From contig JACQCW010000016.1 in the NCBI GenBank assembly GCA_016201425.1, positions 1-26,415 on the forward strand: 26,415 nt of DNA. The letters are read 5' to 3'. The stretch comes from Candidatus Vogelbacteria bacterium (lineage in GTDB: Bacteria; Patescibacteria; Paceibacteria; UBA9973; UBA12445). Every line of letters begins with the position of its first letter. The stretch's first letter is position 1. The notes below the pieces were generated by a model. That model saw only the letters and a program-made list of their open reading frames with translations. It had not been told where the DNA came from and did no database searches. Positions 1 to 7,933 of this stretch are shown one piece after another. Position numbers and translations under genes: made by a program.

Positions 1-76
1 CTTTCTTGTGAAGGTACTCTAGGTTGCGCAGGTGAATCAGACGTTCCTTTATCTCTTGTTCTGTGAGGTTTAGCAC
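1..76 (-). CDS. N-terminal start of an unidentified protein (cut by the window edge)
   Basis: An open frame reads leftwards from a GTG at 76-74 off the window edge, giving about 25 residues beginning MLNLTEQEIKERLIHLRNL. The fragment is charged and helix-like. An in-frame TGA lies upstream at 91-89 and GTG is the only start codon between, so the start is fairly certain if the gene is real. An extended -10 element (TGATACAAT, 91-83) ends six bases before the GTG, which would make the message leaderless. No family can be named from so short a piece. Confidence 0.5.
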   Translation of the reverse strand, partial: MLNLTEQEIKERLIHLRNLEYLHKK

Positions 77-82
77 ACCTCT

Positions 83-91
83 ATTGTATCA
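83..91 (-). promoter_or_regulatory. Extended -10 promoter for the left-edge gene
   Basis: On the minus strand the sequence reads TGATACAAT, a TGn extended -10 box. The expected transcription start falls at or next to the GTG at 76. The -35 region 17 bases upstream (TAACCA) is poor. Confidence 0.45.
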
Positions 92-198
92 CGAAAGTTG
101 ACGCGTGGTTAATTATTGGTGTGGAGGTGTGAGGAGATACAGCATGGTTGCTTCGGCCCTAAGTTACAAAATATCTTGTTACTTTTTTTCTTCTCTTT

Positions 199-207
199 TG
201 TTATAAT
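199..207 (+). promoter_or_regulatory. Extended -10 promoter of the nucleotidyltransferase gene
   Basis: TGTTATAAT is a perfect TATAAT with an upstream TGn element. The box ends eight bases before the ATG at 216, so transcription should begin at about the A of the start codon. No good -35 hexamer is visible at 16-18 bases. The preceding interval (77-198) holds nothing else I can support. Confidence 0.65.
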
Positions 208-215
208 TTTGCAAC

Positions 216-893
216 ATGCAAGTAATAATTTTAGCAGCAGGGAGGGGGACGAGACTTCGACCAGTTACAGATGATATTCCTAAGCCGATGGTTAACTTTC
301 GAGGCGTGCCACTTTTGGAATACACTCTTTCGATATTGCCGATAGAAGTTGATCATGTGATTATTGTAATTGGCTGGCTTGGACATAAAATTGAAAACTA
401 TTTTGGGAGACAGTTTTTTGGTAGGAAGATCAATTATGTGCCTCAGTCTGAACCTAAAGGAACATTTCATGCGATCAAGATGGCGTTGCCAAGTTTGACT
501 GGCGATAACTTTATGATTGTGTCGGGTGACGACGTGTATCATAAAGACGATCTTGCTAAAGTTGCGGCCTCCAGAGAATTGAGCTTACTTGCTACTGAAA
601 CTAAAACCCCAGAACGTTTTGGTATTTGTAAAATTGGTGAGAATGGTTACCTTGAAAGTATAGTAGAAAAGCCAAAAGTTTTTTGTGGTTCACTTGCCGG
701 CATCGGTGTATATAAATTGAACAAAAAAATTTTTGATGAGCCCGTGATATTTGGTCCGAATGGCGAAGAGCTTTTGGCGCCGATGATTGGTAATTTGGCG
801 GCATCACACAAGATTGAAGTTATTCCCGCGAGCTTTTGGCATCCAATCGCTGATCTTAATGATCTTGAAAAGGCACAAAGAATTCTCATATAA
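216..893 (+). CDS. Sugar-phosphate nucleotidyltransferase (NDP-sugar pyrophosphorylase family)
   Basis: This 225-residue protein has the nucleotidyltransferase signature at its N terminus: LAAGRGTRLRP at residues 6-16, then PKP at 22-24. These are the phosphate-binding loop and the lysine that contacts the sugar phosphate. A GDD at about residue 109 fits the metal-binding aspartate region. The family (RfbA, ManC, GlmU N-domain types) joins a sugar 1-phosphate to an NTP to make a nucleotide sugar for surface polysaccharide or wall precursors. The length fits a lone catalytic domain with no left-handed beta-helix acyltransferase part. The substrate cannot be told from sequence. It has its own promoter and no SD, so it is probably leaderless. 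There is no terminator before proS. Confidence 0.85.
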   Translation: MQVIILAAGRGTRLRPVTDDIPKPMVNFRGVPLLEYTLSILPIEVDHVIIVIGWLGHKIENYFGRQFFGRKINYVPQSEPKGTFHAIKMALPSLTGDNFMIVSGDDVYHKDDLAKVAASRELSLLATETKTPERFGICKIGENGYLESIVEKPKVFCGSLAGIGVYKLNKKIFDEPVIFGPNGEELLAPMIGNLAASHKIEVIPASFWHPIADLNDLEKAQRILI

Positions 894-901
894 AGTCAAT
901 T

Positions 902-930
902 TTGCTTTCTTAAATCTTTTGGGGTAATAT
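902..930 (+). promoter_or_regulatory. Promoter of the proS-mre operon
   Basis: TTGCTT (902-907) and TAATAT (925-930) are 17 bases apart. The -10 ends six bases before the ATG at 937, so the transcript is probably leaderless. This is the only clear promoter seen for the whole run proS to femX-like. Confidence 0.65.
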
Positions 931-936
931 GTGGCA

Positions 937-2187
937 ATGTTGCAGTCACATCTGTTTACCAAGACAAGAAAGGATGGGCCAAAGGACGAGGTGTCAGCGA
1001 ATGGCTCACTTCTTATTAGGGCCGGATATGTTCACAAAGAGATGGCGGGGGTTTATGATTACCTTCCTTTGGGCTTGCGAGTAATTGATAATATTCGAAC
1101 CATAATTCGTGAAGAGATGAATGCTCTTGGTTGCCAGGAGGTTTCGCTCTCCGCTCTTCAAGATCCAGAAATATGGAATAAGAGTGGACGTTGGTCTGAT
1201 GAAGTTGTGGATGTATGGTTTAAAACAAAATTAAAAAATGACGCTGAGTTGGGTCTTGGAGCAACTCATGAAGAGCCGATGGCAAGAATGGTGAAGGAGT
1301 ACATTCACTCGTATCGAGATCTCCCGCTTTACACCTATCAGTTTCAAACTAAATTTAGAAACGAATTACGATCGAAGTCTGGTGTTATGCGCGGACGGGA
1401 GTTCCTAATGAAGGACATGTACTCTTTTTGCAGATCTCAAGTGGAGCTAGATGCTTTTTATGATAAGGCTGCGGAGGCTTATAAAAAAATATTTAAACGT
1501 ATTGGTATTGGTGATCGAACTTATTTTACTTTTGCTTCAGGTGGAATGTTTAGTAAGTTTAGCCATGAATTCCAGACCGTGTGTGATGCCGGGGAAGATT
1601 TTATTTACATTGATGACGAAAAGGGGATCGCTGTGAACGATGAAGTTATGGAAGACGAAATTCTTGCAAGTTTGGGGGTGGAGAGATCGAAGTTACGCAA
1701 AGAGAAGTCGATTGAGGTGGGGAATATTTTTAAATATGGAACGCGATATACAAAAGAGTTGGATGTTAAATTTAAAGACGAAGAGGGTAATGATCAAACG
1801 GTTGTTTATGGCGCTTATGGCATCGGTCTTGGTCGAGTGATGGGAACAGTAGTGGAATTGTTTGCCGATGCCAAGGGAATTGTTTGGCCAGAGTCCATTG
1901 CGCCTTTTAAGTTTCATCTTGTGGAGTTGGTTGGAGGTGAGAAGGCTGACGAAGTGAGGCATGAGGCAAGAAGGCTCTACGACAATTTGATTGAGGCCGG
2001 CGCTTCAGTTCTGTACGACGACAGAGATCTGCGCGCGGGAGAGAAATTTAATGACTCTGATCTTATCGGTTTACCTTTGAGGATTGTTGTCGGGTCAAAG
2101 ACAGGCACGGGCGGTCCTTATGAAATTAAGAACAGAAAGACTGGTGAGGTGAAGATGCTTACTTTGTCTGAAATATTATCGTTATGA
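937..2187 (+). CDS. proS: Prolyl-tRNA synthetase, short form without editing insertion
   Basis: Class II synthetase that charges tRNA-Pro with proline. I chose ATG 937 (protein begins MLQSHLF) over the in-frame GTG at 931 because family members begin this way and the promoter places transcription start here. Motif 1 surrounds VYDYLPLGLRV. Motif 2 is the FRNE segment followed by RGREFLMKDMYSF. Motif 3 is YGAYGIGLGRVMG. The C-terminal anticodon-binding domain includes LYDDRDLRAGEKFND. The protein is 416 residues, whereas typical bacterial ProRS is about 570. The missing part is the editing insertion between motifs 2 and 3, as in alphaproteobacterial and mitochondrial-type ProRS. Its TGA overlaps the ATG of mreB (ATGA), so the two are translationally coupled. 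Confidence 0.95.
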   Translation: MLQSHLFTKTRKDGPKDEVSANGSLLIRAGYVHKEMAGVYDYLPLGLRVIDNIRTIIREEMNALGCQEVSLSALQDPEIWNKSGRWSDEVVDVWFKTKLKNDAELGLGATHEEPMARMVKEYIHSYRDLPLYTYQFQTKFRNELRSKSGVMRGREFLMKDMYSFCRSQVELDAFYDKAAEAYKKIFKRIGIGDRTYFTFASGGMFSKFSHEFQTVCDAGEDFIYIDDEKGIAVNDEVMEDEILASLGVERSKLRKEKSIEVGNIFKYGTRYTKELDVKFKDEEGNDQTVVYGAYGIGLGRVMGTVVELFADAKGIVWPESIAPFKFHLVELVGGEKADEVRHEARRLYDNLIEAGASVLYDDRDLRAGEKFNDSDLIGLPLRIVVGSKTGTGGPYEIKNRKTGEVKMLTLSEILSL

Positions 2188-3236
2188 GAGACAGGTTTTA
2201 TAAATTTTTATCAAGTGACATAGGTATAGATCTTGGAACGGCCAACACGTTGGTTTACTTGAGTGGACAAGGGATTATCATTAACGAACCATCGGTAGTG
2301 GCCGTAAATCAAAAGACTGACCGGGTTGTTGCTGTTGGTAAGGAGGCAAAGCAGATGCTGGGAAGAACTCCAGCACACATTAAGGCCGTTCGACCACTCG
2401 TTGATGGGGTCATATCTGACTTTGAAATTACTGAGGAGATGCTCGCCTATTTTATTAAAAAAGCTGGGGAGCATACATCAAATAAATTTATTCGGCCACG
2501 ATTACTTGTCGGAGTACCGTCTGGTATTACAAATGTAGAGAGGCGTGCAGTTCGTGATGCGGGAATTAACGCAGGAGCACGCGACGTACTCATTGTTGAG
2601 GAGCCGATGGCCGCGGCGATTGGTATACATTTACCGGTTAAGGATCCTGTTGGCAATATGATAATCGATATTGGCGGTGGTACCACCGATATTGCCGTGA
2701 TCTCTCTTGGTGGTATCGTTCGGGCGAGAAATTTGCGAGTTGCGGGCGATAAATTTAACGAGGATATTATATCGTATGTACGTGATGAGTTTAAAATTCT
2801 TTTGGGTGAGAAGACGGCTGAAGATGTAAAGATAGCGATAGGGTCGGCGTGTGAGCAGGATGTCTTAATGGAGGCCTCTATTCGTGGCCGTGATTTGGTT
2901 ACGGGCTTGCCGCGAGAGGTGGCGATTACAGACAAAGATATTCGAGAGGCCTTATCTGGATCATTAAACACCTTGGTGAACTCGGTCAAGGAGGTTTTGG
3001 AATTGACTCCACCAGAGATTGTTTCTGATATCATGCATCGAGGAATTGTGATGGTGGGTGGCGGGTCTATGATCCACGGACTTCAGTCTGTGCTCGAGAG
3101 AGAAATAGGTATTCCCGTGTATGTCGCTGACGATCCATTGACCGCAGTAGTGAGGGGTACCGGAATTGTTTTGGAAGAGATGGATAAGTTTAAAGAGGTA
3201 TTGATTGACAACGAAGATGAGTTACCGCCTCGATAA
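2184..3236 (+). CDS. mreB: Rod-shape actin homologue MreB
   Basis: A 350-residue, full-length actin-fold ATPase that polymerises under the membrane and guides side-wall peptidoglycan synthesis. The phosphate-1 motif DIGIDLGTANT is near residue 12, and the second phosphate loop DIGGGTTDIAV and the adenosine motif GGGSMIHG are both present. The start overlaps the proS stop by four bases and there is no separate promoter. The N terminus (MRDRFYKFLSSD) has the basic/aromatic membrane-anchor character seen in MreB. The end overlaps mreC by 20 bases. Together with mreC, mreD, mrdA and femX this is the elongation complex. RodA, its glycosyltransferase, is not encoded in the window. Confidence 0.96.
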   Translation: MRDRFYKFLSSDIGIDLGTANTLVYLSGQGIIINEPSVVAVNQKTDRVVAVGKEAKQMLGRTPAHIKAVRPLVDGVISDFEITEEMLAYFIKKAGEHTSNKFIRPRLLVGVPSGITNVERRAVRDAGINAGARDVLIVEEPMAAAIGIHLPVKDPVGNMIIDIGGGTTDIAVISLGGIVRARNLRVAGDKFNEDIISYVRDEFKILLGEKTAEDVKIAIGSACEQDVLMEASIRGRDLVTGLPREVAITDKDIREALSGSLNTLVNSVKEVLELTPPEIVSDIMHRGIVMVGGGSMIHGLQSVLEREIGIPVYVADDPLTAVVRGTGIVLEEMDKFKEVLIDNEDELPPR

Positions 3237-4017
3237 TCTCAAAAAAAGGAAGAGCACAAAAACGGTGCTAATCTTATTGTTGGTTGTTGTTGTTTTTTAT
3301 TTTTTCTCTGAGTCAATTTTACGAATAGGTTATTCTGTGGTCTCAGCTATCGCTGTTCCGCTTTGGAGATCTGAAAGTAACATACGTCAGGATATTTTTG
3401 CATTACCGGCGTTGATTAGATCCAAGAAGTTGTTGGTAGATGAAAATGATTCTCTCCGGCAAAGTTTGGCCGACATTAATGTCGAACTTCAGTCTTATAA
3501 GAACCTCCAAAAAGAAAATGACAACCTTATGGCCGAGCTGGGTAACGTTGGAGAGCATGGCAAAGAGTCTGTTTCGGCTCCAATTTTGTCAGGGCCGAAT
3601 ATACCGCCATATGACGGGTTGATAATTGATGCCGGACTAAAAAATGGTTTATCTTTGGGCGACAAGGTTCTTTATGGAGAAAATGAATTGATTGGTGAAG
3701 TGAGCCAGCTTTATAACCAAACTGCAAAGGTTACATTATATTCTGGCTTCGGTATTTCAACAGACGCAATTCTGTCGGGGGCTAAAGATGTCCACGTTGT
3801 GGCAGAGGGGTTTGGTTCGGGAGACTATTATTTTGAATTGCCGAGCTCTATCCTTGTAAATGAAGGAGAGTTTTTACTGATACCGGGCGGAGGCTCTTAT
3901 ATTTTGGGCAAGGTTGGAAACATTCAATTAGACATCACAACAGCTTCTCAAAAAGTCTTAGTAACTTCTTCATTTAATATTCGATCGGCCAGGTTCGTGA
4001 GAGTAACTAAGGGATAA
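3217..4017 (+). CDS. mreC: Rod-shape-determining protein MreC
   Basis: A 266-residue bitopic membrane protein that links MreB filaments to the periplasmic synthases. A short basic N terminus (YRLDNLKKRK) precedes one transmembrane segment at about residues 16-32, then a coiled coil (about 65-105), then the two-lobed beta domain typical of MreC. I chose ATG 3217, inside the end of mreB. A TTG at 3205 in the same frame would add four residues but is less likely. The gene overlaps mreB by 20 bases, so coupling is expected. mreD follows after seven bases. Confidence 0.88.
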   Translation: MSYRLDNLKKRKSTKTVLILLLVVVVFYFFSESILRIGYSVVSAIAVPLWRSESNIRQDIFALPALIRSKKLLVDENDSLRQSLADINVELQSYKNLQKENDNLMAELGNVGEHGKESVSAPILSGPNIPPYDGLIIDAGLKNGLSLGDKVLYGENELIGEVSQLYNQTAKVTLYSGFGISTDAILSGAKDVHVVAEGFGSGDYYFELPSSILVNEGEFLLIPGGGSYILGKVGNIQLDITTASQKVLVTSSFNIRSARFVRVTKG

Positions 4018-4024
4018 AGAAAGA

Positions 4025-4294
4025 ATGATTTCCTGGAATAGAGTTTTTATCGATATAATGTTGTTTGGCGCAGTAATATTGCTTCCGTGGTGGGTTGCTA
4101 CTTTTATGATTGTTTATGAATTTTTTTTGTTTGATAACTTTTTTGAGTTAATTATTTTTGGTTTAATGTTCGATATGTTGTATGGAGTTGAGACATTTGG
4201 AACAGGTAATAGTCACCCAATATTTTTTGTTATTGCCTCAGTTTTATATATAATCTTAAATAAGTTGAAGCGATATTTAAGGTCATATGCCTAA
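4025..4294 (+). CDS. mreD: MreD-like small membrane protein
   Basis: An 89-residue very hydrophobic protein with about three transmembrane stretches (about 8-32, 34-55 and 65-80) and a basic tail (KLKRYLRSYA). Motif evidence is weak. The call rests on position between mreC and mrdA, where MreD is normally encoded, and on membrane character. Usual MreD is about 160-170 residues with five or six spans, so this is a reduced form or a positional replacement. A purine-rich AAAGAAAG just upstream may serve as a weak SD. The end overlaps mrdA by eight bases. Confidence 0.6.
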   Translation: MISWNRVFIDIMLFGAVILLPWWVATFMIVYEFFLFDNFFELIIFGLMFDMLYGVETFGTGNSHPIFFVIASVLYIILNKLKRYLRSYA

Positions 4295-5960
4295 AAAGAA
4301 AAGTAAGAAATTTTTAACTGATATAGATCCTGATCAGATTTTTTTGGACTCTAGCAACTTGCCGTCCTTCGACGTGGACATGTTTGAAGGGAGGATTGAG
4401 AAGCCTATTGCGAAAACAGCCTTAACTTTATTGGGGATTATTTTTGCTGCCATTGTCATTATGTTTATGGGCCGGGCATATTTTTTACAGATTACATGGG
4501 GCGGATACTATGCTGATCGAAGTGCGTCGAATAGTTTGAAACGAATTTCGATTGCATCTCCACGTGGAATAATTTATGACCGCAATGGCGTGAAGCTGGC
4601 TTGGAGTGAGCTTGCTGATCGAACGTACGTTACGCAAAGTGGACTGTCCCAGCTTATTGGTTATGTTGGCTATCCATCCGACGCACAGATCAAGTCTTCT
4701 ACGTCTACATCCCCAGAAGATTTGGTTGGTAAAGATGGAATAGAAGAAAAGTATAATGACTGGTTACGCGGTGTTGATGGTTCGAAAATTGTCGAGGTAG
4801 ACGCTCGTGGAAATGTGCAGTCAGAATATCTATACGAGCCAGGTAAGCCAGGTGGAGACATGTATTTGTCTGTTGACGAACGGCTCTCGGAGAAGTTTTA
4901 TGAATATATAGAAAATTTATCTCACGAATACAATTTTAAGGGCGGTGCCGGAGTTATTATGAATGTCCAAACAGGTGAGATTATTGCGATGACTAGTTAT
5001 CCTGAATACGAACCAGGTGTCTTGTCAAAGGGGGATGATCGTGCGCTAATAAATGGATATATTAATGATAATAATAGACCATTTTTAAACCGTAATGTGT
5101 CTGGTCTCTATACTCCGGGTTCAATCGTTAAACCCATTTTTGCAATGGCTGCTTTGAAAGAAGGGGTTATTACTCCAGAGCAGAAGATTTTTAGTAAGGG
5201 TTATATCTCTATTCCCAATCCTTTTTTCCCCGGCAAAGAATCTATTTTTAAAGATTGGAAGGCGCATGGCTGGGTTGATATGAGGCGAGCGTTGTCTGTT
5301 TCCTCCGACGTATACTTTTATGAGATTGGTGGAGGATTCCAAGATCAGAAGGGGTTGGGTATCGACAAACTTGGTGAGTATGCAAGAATGTTTGGTCTTG
5401 GGACAACCACAGGTATTGCGCTTAATAAAGAGGGAGATGGCAATATTCCGTCTCCGGCATGGAAGCTCAAAAATTTTAATGGTGATCCATGGCGTATTGG
5501 TGATACGTACCATAGCGCGATTGGTCAGTACGGATTTCTTGTTACACCACTTCAAATGGTTCGCGCGGTCGCGGCGATTGCGACCGATGGTAAATTGATA
5601 ACACCCCAGATCTTTAAATCATCTGTGCCGGCGGAGTATAATATTATTAATGTTCCTCAAGAAGATTTTGAAATAGTAAAACAGGGAATGAGAGAGGGTG
5701 TGACTGATTCTGATGGCACAGCTAGGGCGCTCAACGTACCTCAAGTGACAGTTGCGGCTAAAACTGGAACGGCCGAGTTGGGGGTGAGCAAGGCTCTTGT
5801 CAACTCTTGGGGTGTCGGCTTTTTTCCCTACGAAGCGCCACGATATTCGTTTGCACTTGTTATGGAGAAAGGGTCGAGGGAAAACACGGTCGGCGCGAAC
5901 TTGGCGATTAGAAATTTGATAGAATGGATGGCAATAAATACACCGGAGTATTTTAAATAA
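4287..5960 (+). CDS. mrdA: Penicillin-binding protein 2 (elongation transpeptidase)
   Basis: A 557-residue class B PBP that crosslinks peptidoglycan during side-wall growth. It has a cytoplasmic tail, one transmembrane helix at about residues 42-66, the dimerisation/pedestal domain, then the transpeptidase domain. All three active-site motifs are visible: SIVK (279-282, nucleophile Ser279), SSD (339-341, the S-x-D form usual in PBP2) and KTG (492-494). The start overlaps mreD by eight bases and the TAA shares one base with the ATG of the next gene. Position in the mre operon separates it from the second PBP at 14240, which lies in the division cluster. Confidence 0.93.
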   Translation: MPKKKSKKFLTDIDPDQIFLDSSNLPSFDVDMFEGRIEKPIAKTALTLLGIIFAAIVIMFMGRAYFLQITWGGYYADRSASNSLKRISIASPRGIIYDRNGVKLAWSELADRTYVTQSGLSQLIGYVGYPSDAQIKSSTSTSPEDLVGKDGIEEKYNDWLRGVDGSKIVEVDARGNVQSEYLYEPGKPGGDMYLSVDERLSEKFYEYIENLSHEYNFKGGAGVIMNVQTGEIIAMTSYPEYEPGVLSKGDDRALINGYINDNNRPFLNRNVSGLYTPGSIVKPIFAMAALKEGVITPEQKIFSKGYISIPNPFFPGKESIFKDWKAHGWVDMRRALSVSSDVYFYEIGGGFQDQKGLGIDKLGEYARMFGLGTTTGIALNKEGDGNIPSPAWKLKNFNGDPWRIGDTYHSAIGQYGFLVTPLQMVRAVAAIATDGKLITPQIFKSSVPAEYNIINVPQEDFEIVKQGMREGVTDSDGTARALNVPQVTVAAKTGTAELGVSKALVNSWGVGFFPYEAPRYSFALVMEKGSRENTVGANLAIRNLIEWMAINTPEYFK

Positions 5961-6979
5961 TGATAACTTTTAAAGAACTAAATAAGGGAGGGTATGAAAA
6001 TTTTACAAAAGATGTCAATTTGCCGCTGACTCAAAATGCTTTTTATGGCGAGTGGCAAATAATGAATGGGAAAAAGGTTTATAGATTTTCTATCGAGAAT
6101 GATTCTAAGCTGACTGGTGTTTTTCAGGTTGTAAAGAATAAAATATTGGCTGGAAAATTTTATCTATACATCCCACATGGGCCGATATTCTTCCAAGATC
6201 CTGGTGCGGGATTTGAGACGGAATTTCAAAAATTAGCCCAAGATTTGTTAGGAAAAGAAAAGGCCGTTTTTTTGCGTTTTGATTCTGCTCCACGGTCAAA
6301 ATTCTCGGCAGTCCCAAACTATATGTATGATGGCAGTTTTCAGCCGAAGTATGAGTGGGTACTGGATCTAGATAAATCAGATGATGAAATATTGGCCAAA
6401 ATGAAAAAGGTTAATAGATATACGATCAGACAAGCAGAGAAACTAGGTGCGAAAGTTGAGATTATAGATGAAAATTTTGGGAACTATTTCGATAAATTTT
6501 ATGAGTTGATTTCAAAAACTGCCGCGCGCGACGAATTTTCGCACTTTCCGAAAGAGTACTATCAAAAGATATTTGATGCCTGCGAAAAAGATAGGAACGC
6601 TTTTTTGACCGTGGGTCGTTATGGAGGAGAAGTGTTGCTCGTTAATTTGTATTTAAAATTTGGCGATACGGTTTACTTCCTTTTTAGTGGTTCGGATGAT
6701 ACTGAGCGCCGGGTTGGTTACACGTATTTGGCGCAGTGGGAAGCTCTTAAAGAAGCCAAAAGATTAGGATTTAAGGTTTACAACTTTGGTGGATATGCTC
6801 CTGAAAATTGCAAATATATTTTTTATAAAAAATGGTCAGGCTTCAGTGACTTCAAGCGTCGCTTTGGCGGTAGAGTCATTGAGTATGGGGATTTCCACGA
6901 TATTGTCGGCGATAAGTTTTGGTATTTTGTTTATAAAACTAAAAGACTTGTTACTTCTATAAAAAAGAGATTGAATTAG
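5960..6979 (+). CDS. FemA/FemB/FemX-family peptidoglycan bridge aminoacyltransferase
   Basis: A 339-residue protein with the double-GNAT fold pattern of the FemABX family. These enzymes transfer an amino acid from aminoacyl-tRNA to the stem peptide of lipid-linked wall precursor. Family features include FYLYIPHGPIFF (about 71-82), a WVLDLDKSDDEIL segment and the C-terminal GFKVYNFGGYAP region with KYIFYKKWSGFSDFKRRFGG. The length matches compact FemX without the coiled-coil arm of staphylococcal FemA. The start shares one base with the mrdA stop (TAATG) and has no SD, suggesting termination-reinitiation. The amino acid added cannot be told from sequence. Placement after PBP2 supports a wall role. 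Confidence 0.82.
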   Translation: MITFKELNKGGYENFTKDVNLPLTQNAFYGEWQIMNGKKVYRFSIENDSKLTGVFQVVKNKILAGKFYLYIPHGPIFFQDPGAGFETEFQKLAQDLLGKEKAVFLRFDSAPRSKFSAVPNYMYDGSFQPKYEWVLDLDKSDDEILAKMKKVNRYTIRQAEKLGAKVEIIDENFGNYFDKFYELISKTAARDEFSHFPKEYYQKIFDACEKDRNAFLTVGRYGGEVLLVNLYLKFGDTVYFLFSGSDDTERRVGYTYLAQWEALKEAKRLGFKVYNFGGYAPENCKYIFYKKWSGFSDFKRRFGGRVIEYGDFHDIVGDKFWYFVYKTKRLVTSIKKRLN

Positions 6980-7049
6980 GAGATCTTTACTTCGGTCTAG
7001 TCATGTGATAGTTATAGGAGGGTATTTGGGTCATTGTCATGTTTTAATG

Positions 7050-7056
7050 AAGGAGG
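7050..7056 (+). promoter_or_regulatory. Strong SD that fixes the start of the first small-protein gene
   Basis: AAGGAGG lies eight bases before ATG 7065. Other in-frame starts upstream (for example GTG 7005) lack an SD, so 7065 is preferred. The leader 6980-7049 shows no confident promoter. TTTACT at 6986-6991 is a possible -35 but lacks a convincing -10. Confidence 0.7.
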
Positions 7057-7064
7057 TCATCATA

Positions 7065-7343
7065 ATGGCTAAGTATATTTTGGTTGAAGAGGTTGTTAGA
7101 AAGGGTAATTGGGCGATATATTCTACGGTTGATCATCTAATGGATCGTGAGCCGTGTCTGTGGAATAGTGAAGTCGTTCTGATTGATATTCGTAATGACA
7201 TTGCAATCTTTGACGTTACAAACGATAAAGGTTTCAACCTCACTGTTTTGGTAAATCGACGCCCAAATCAAAAGTTTACTGAGATGGATGACCAGAGTGT
7301 AGACGCATATCTTGTGAAACTTAAGGGAACGCTTACAAAGTAG
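7065..7343 (+). CDS. Unrecognised 92-residue protein, small-protein operon gene 1
   Basis: The protein starts MAKYILVEEVVRKGNWAIYS and is soluble, with mixed charge and alternating hydrophobics suggesting a small beta-rich fold (VVLIDIRNDIAIFDV is strongly strand-like). No signal peptide, membrane span or cysteine pair is visible apart from one Cys. I do not recognise a family. The SD is a perfect AAGGAGG. It is followed 23 bases later by gene 2, which has its own strong SD. The reading is supported by the good SD, the even reading frame and the chain of similarly arranged genes. Confidence 0.75.
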   Translation: MAKYILVEEVVRKGNWAIYSTVDHLMDREPCLWNSEVVLIDIRNDIAIFDVTNDKGFNLTVLVNRRPNQKFTEMDDQSVDAYLVKLKGTLTK

Positions 7344-7366
7344 TTTAGGCAAGGAGGTTTGTAGAA

Positions 7367-7633
7367 ATGGCAAAGGATGAGAAGTTTTTTCAGGAGATTG
7401 GAACAATCACGATTGAGACCCGAAATACTGGCAGCAAGAGTGAGCATCAGGGTTTTGTTTTCCGCCCTGAACACAGCAAGAGTCAGTGGTGGGAATTGCG
7501 CTCTGAGACTGATTTGCTGTTTCCAGATATTGAGAATGACGAGCTGAAAGAGTTTGTCGGTAAGAAAGTAAATTTGGTTGCCAAGAAAATCAGTGGGAAG
7601 GTCCTGCTGGTCGAGCTTGTAACGGTGGTGTAA
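7367..7633 (+). CDS. Unrecognised 88-residue protein, small-protein operon gene 2
   Basis: The protein begins MAKDEKFFQEIGTITIETRN. The middle segment (SKSQWWELRSETDLLFPDI) and the C-terminal strands (KVNLVAKKISGKVLLVELVTVV) suggest a small beta-barrel type domain. There is no signal peptide or membrane segment. An AAGGAGG SD sits at 7351-7357, nine bases before the ATG. No family is recognised. It sits between two genes of the same size class and is probably co-transcribed with them. Confidence 0.75.
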   Translation: MAKDEKFFQEIGTITIETRNTGSKSEHQGFVFRPEHSKSQWWELRSETDLLFPDIENDELKEFVGKKVNLVAKKISGKVLLVELVTVV

Positions 7634-7651
7634 AGGAAAAGGAGATGGATA

Positions 7652-7933
7652 ATGTTTATTTATAATCCTGTTGATGAGAATAGGCCTGAATTCGAAGATG
7701 GAGTGGTTGTTGTTGTATTTAAGCCGGGAGTTACCGAGGTGGTTGCAGCTGCGAAGGTTGAAGCGCTCGGGTTACAACTTACTTCATTTTATGAGCAACT
7801 AGGTCAGGGCATGGTTTCGGTGCCAGTTGGTAAGGAAGATTACTTTGTTTCTGAGCTTAGCAAGCTTGGCGACCTAGTGGATTCAGCAGAGCGCTCAATC
7901 CTGGCCTACATTCAGAAAGGAGGACTTCTGTGA
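7652..7933 (+). CDS. Unrecognised 93-residue protein resembling a protease-propeptide (I9-like) fold, gene 3
   Basis: An AAGGAG SD at 7639-7644 precedes the ATG. The protein has a strand VVVVVFKPGV, a helix (EVVAAAKVEALGL), a strand around GMVSVPV, a helix (EDYFVSELSKLG) and a last strand before the end. This order and the VxFKPGV start resemble the ferredoxin-like propeptide domain in front of subtilisin-type proteases. No protease is encoded nearby, so this is only a fold-level suggestion. It could equally be a small ligand- or protein-binding domain. The stop overlaps the GTG start of gene 4 (GTGA). Confidence 0.7.
   Translation: MFIYNPVDENRPEFEDGVVVVVFKPGVTEVVAAAKVEALGLQLTSFYEQLGQGMVSVPVGKEDYFVSELSKLGDLVDSAERSILAYIQKGGLL

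Noticed and set aside
144..206. A 20-codon open frame (ATG 144) with a GAGGAG element upstream, a possible leader peptide
   Set aside because: It ends inside the TATAAT of the next gene, has no promoter I can find and would not be part of the leaderless transcript; not supported.
2447..3034. A 195-codon open frame antisense to mreB
   Set aside because: It mirrors a clearly real gene, has no SD or family match and is explained by codon bias of mreB.
3205..3237. TTGACA with GATAAT near the end of mreB, a possible internal promoter for mreC
   Set aside because: The spacer is 21 bases, too long, and the region is coding for mreB.
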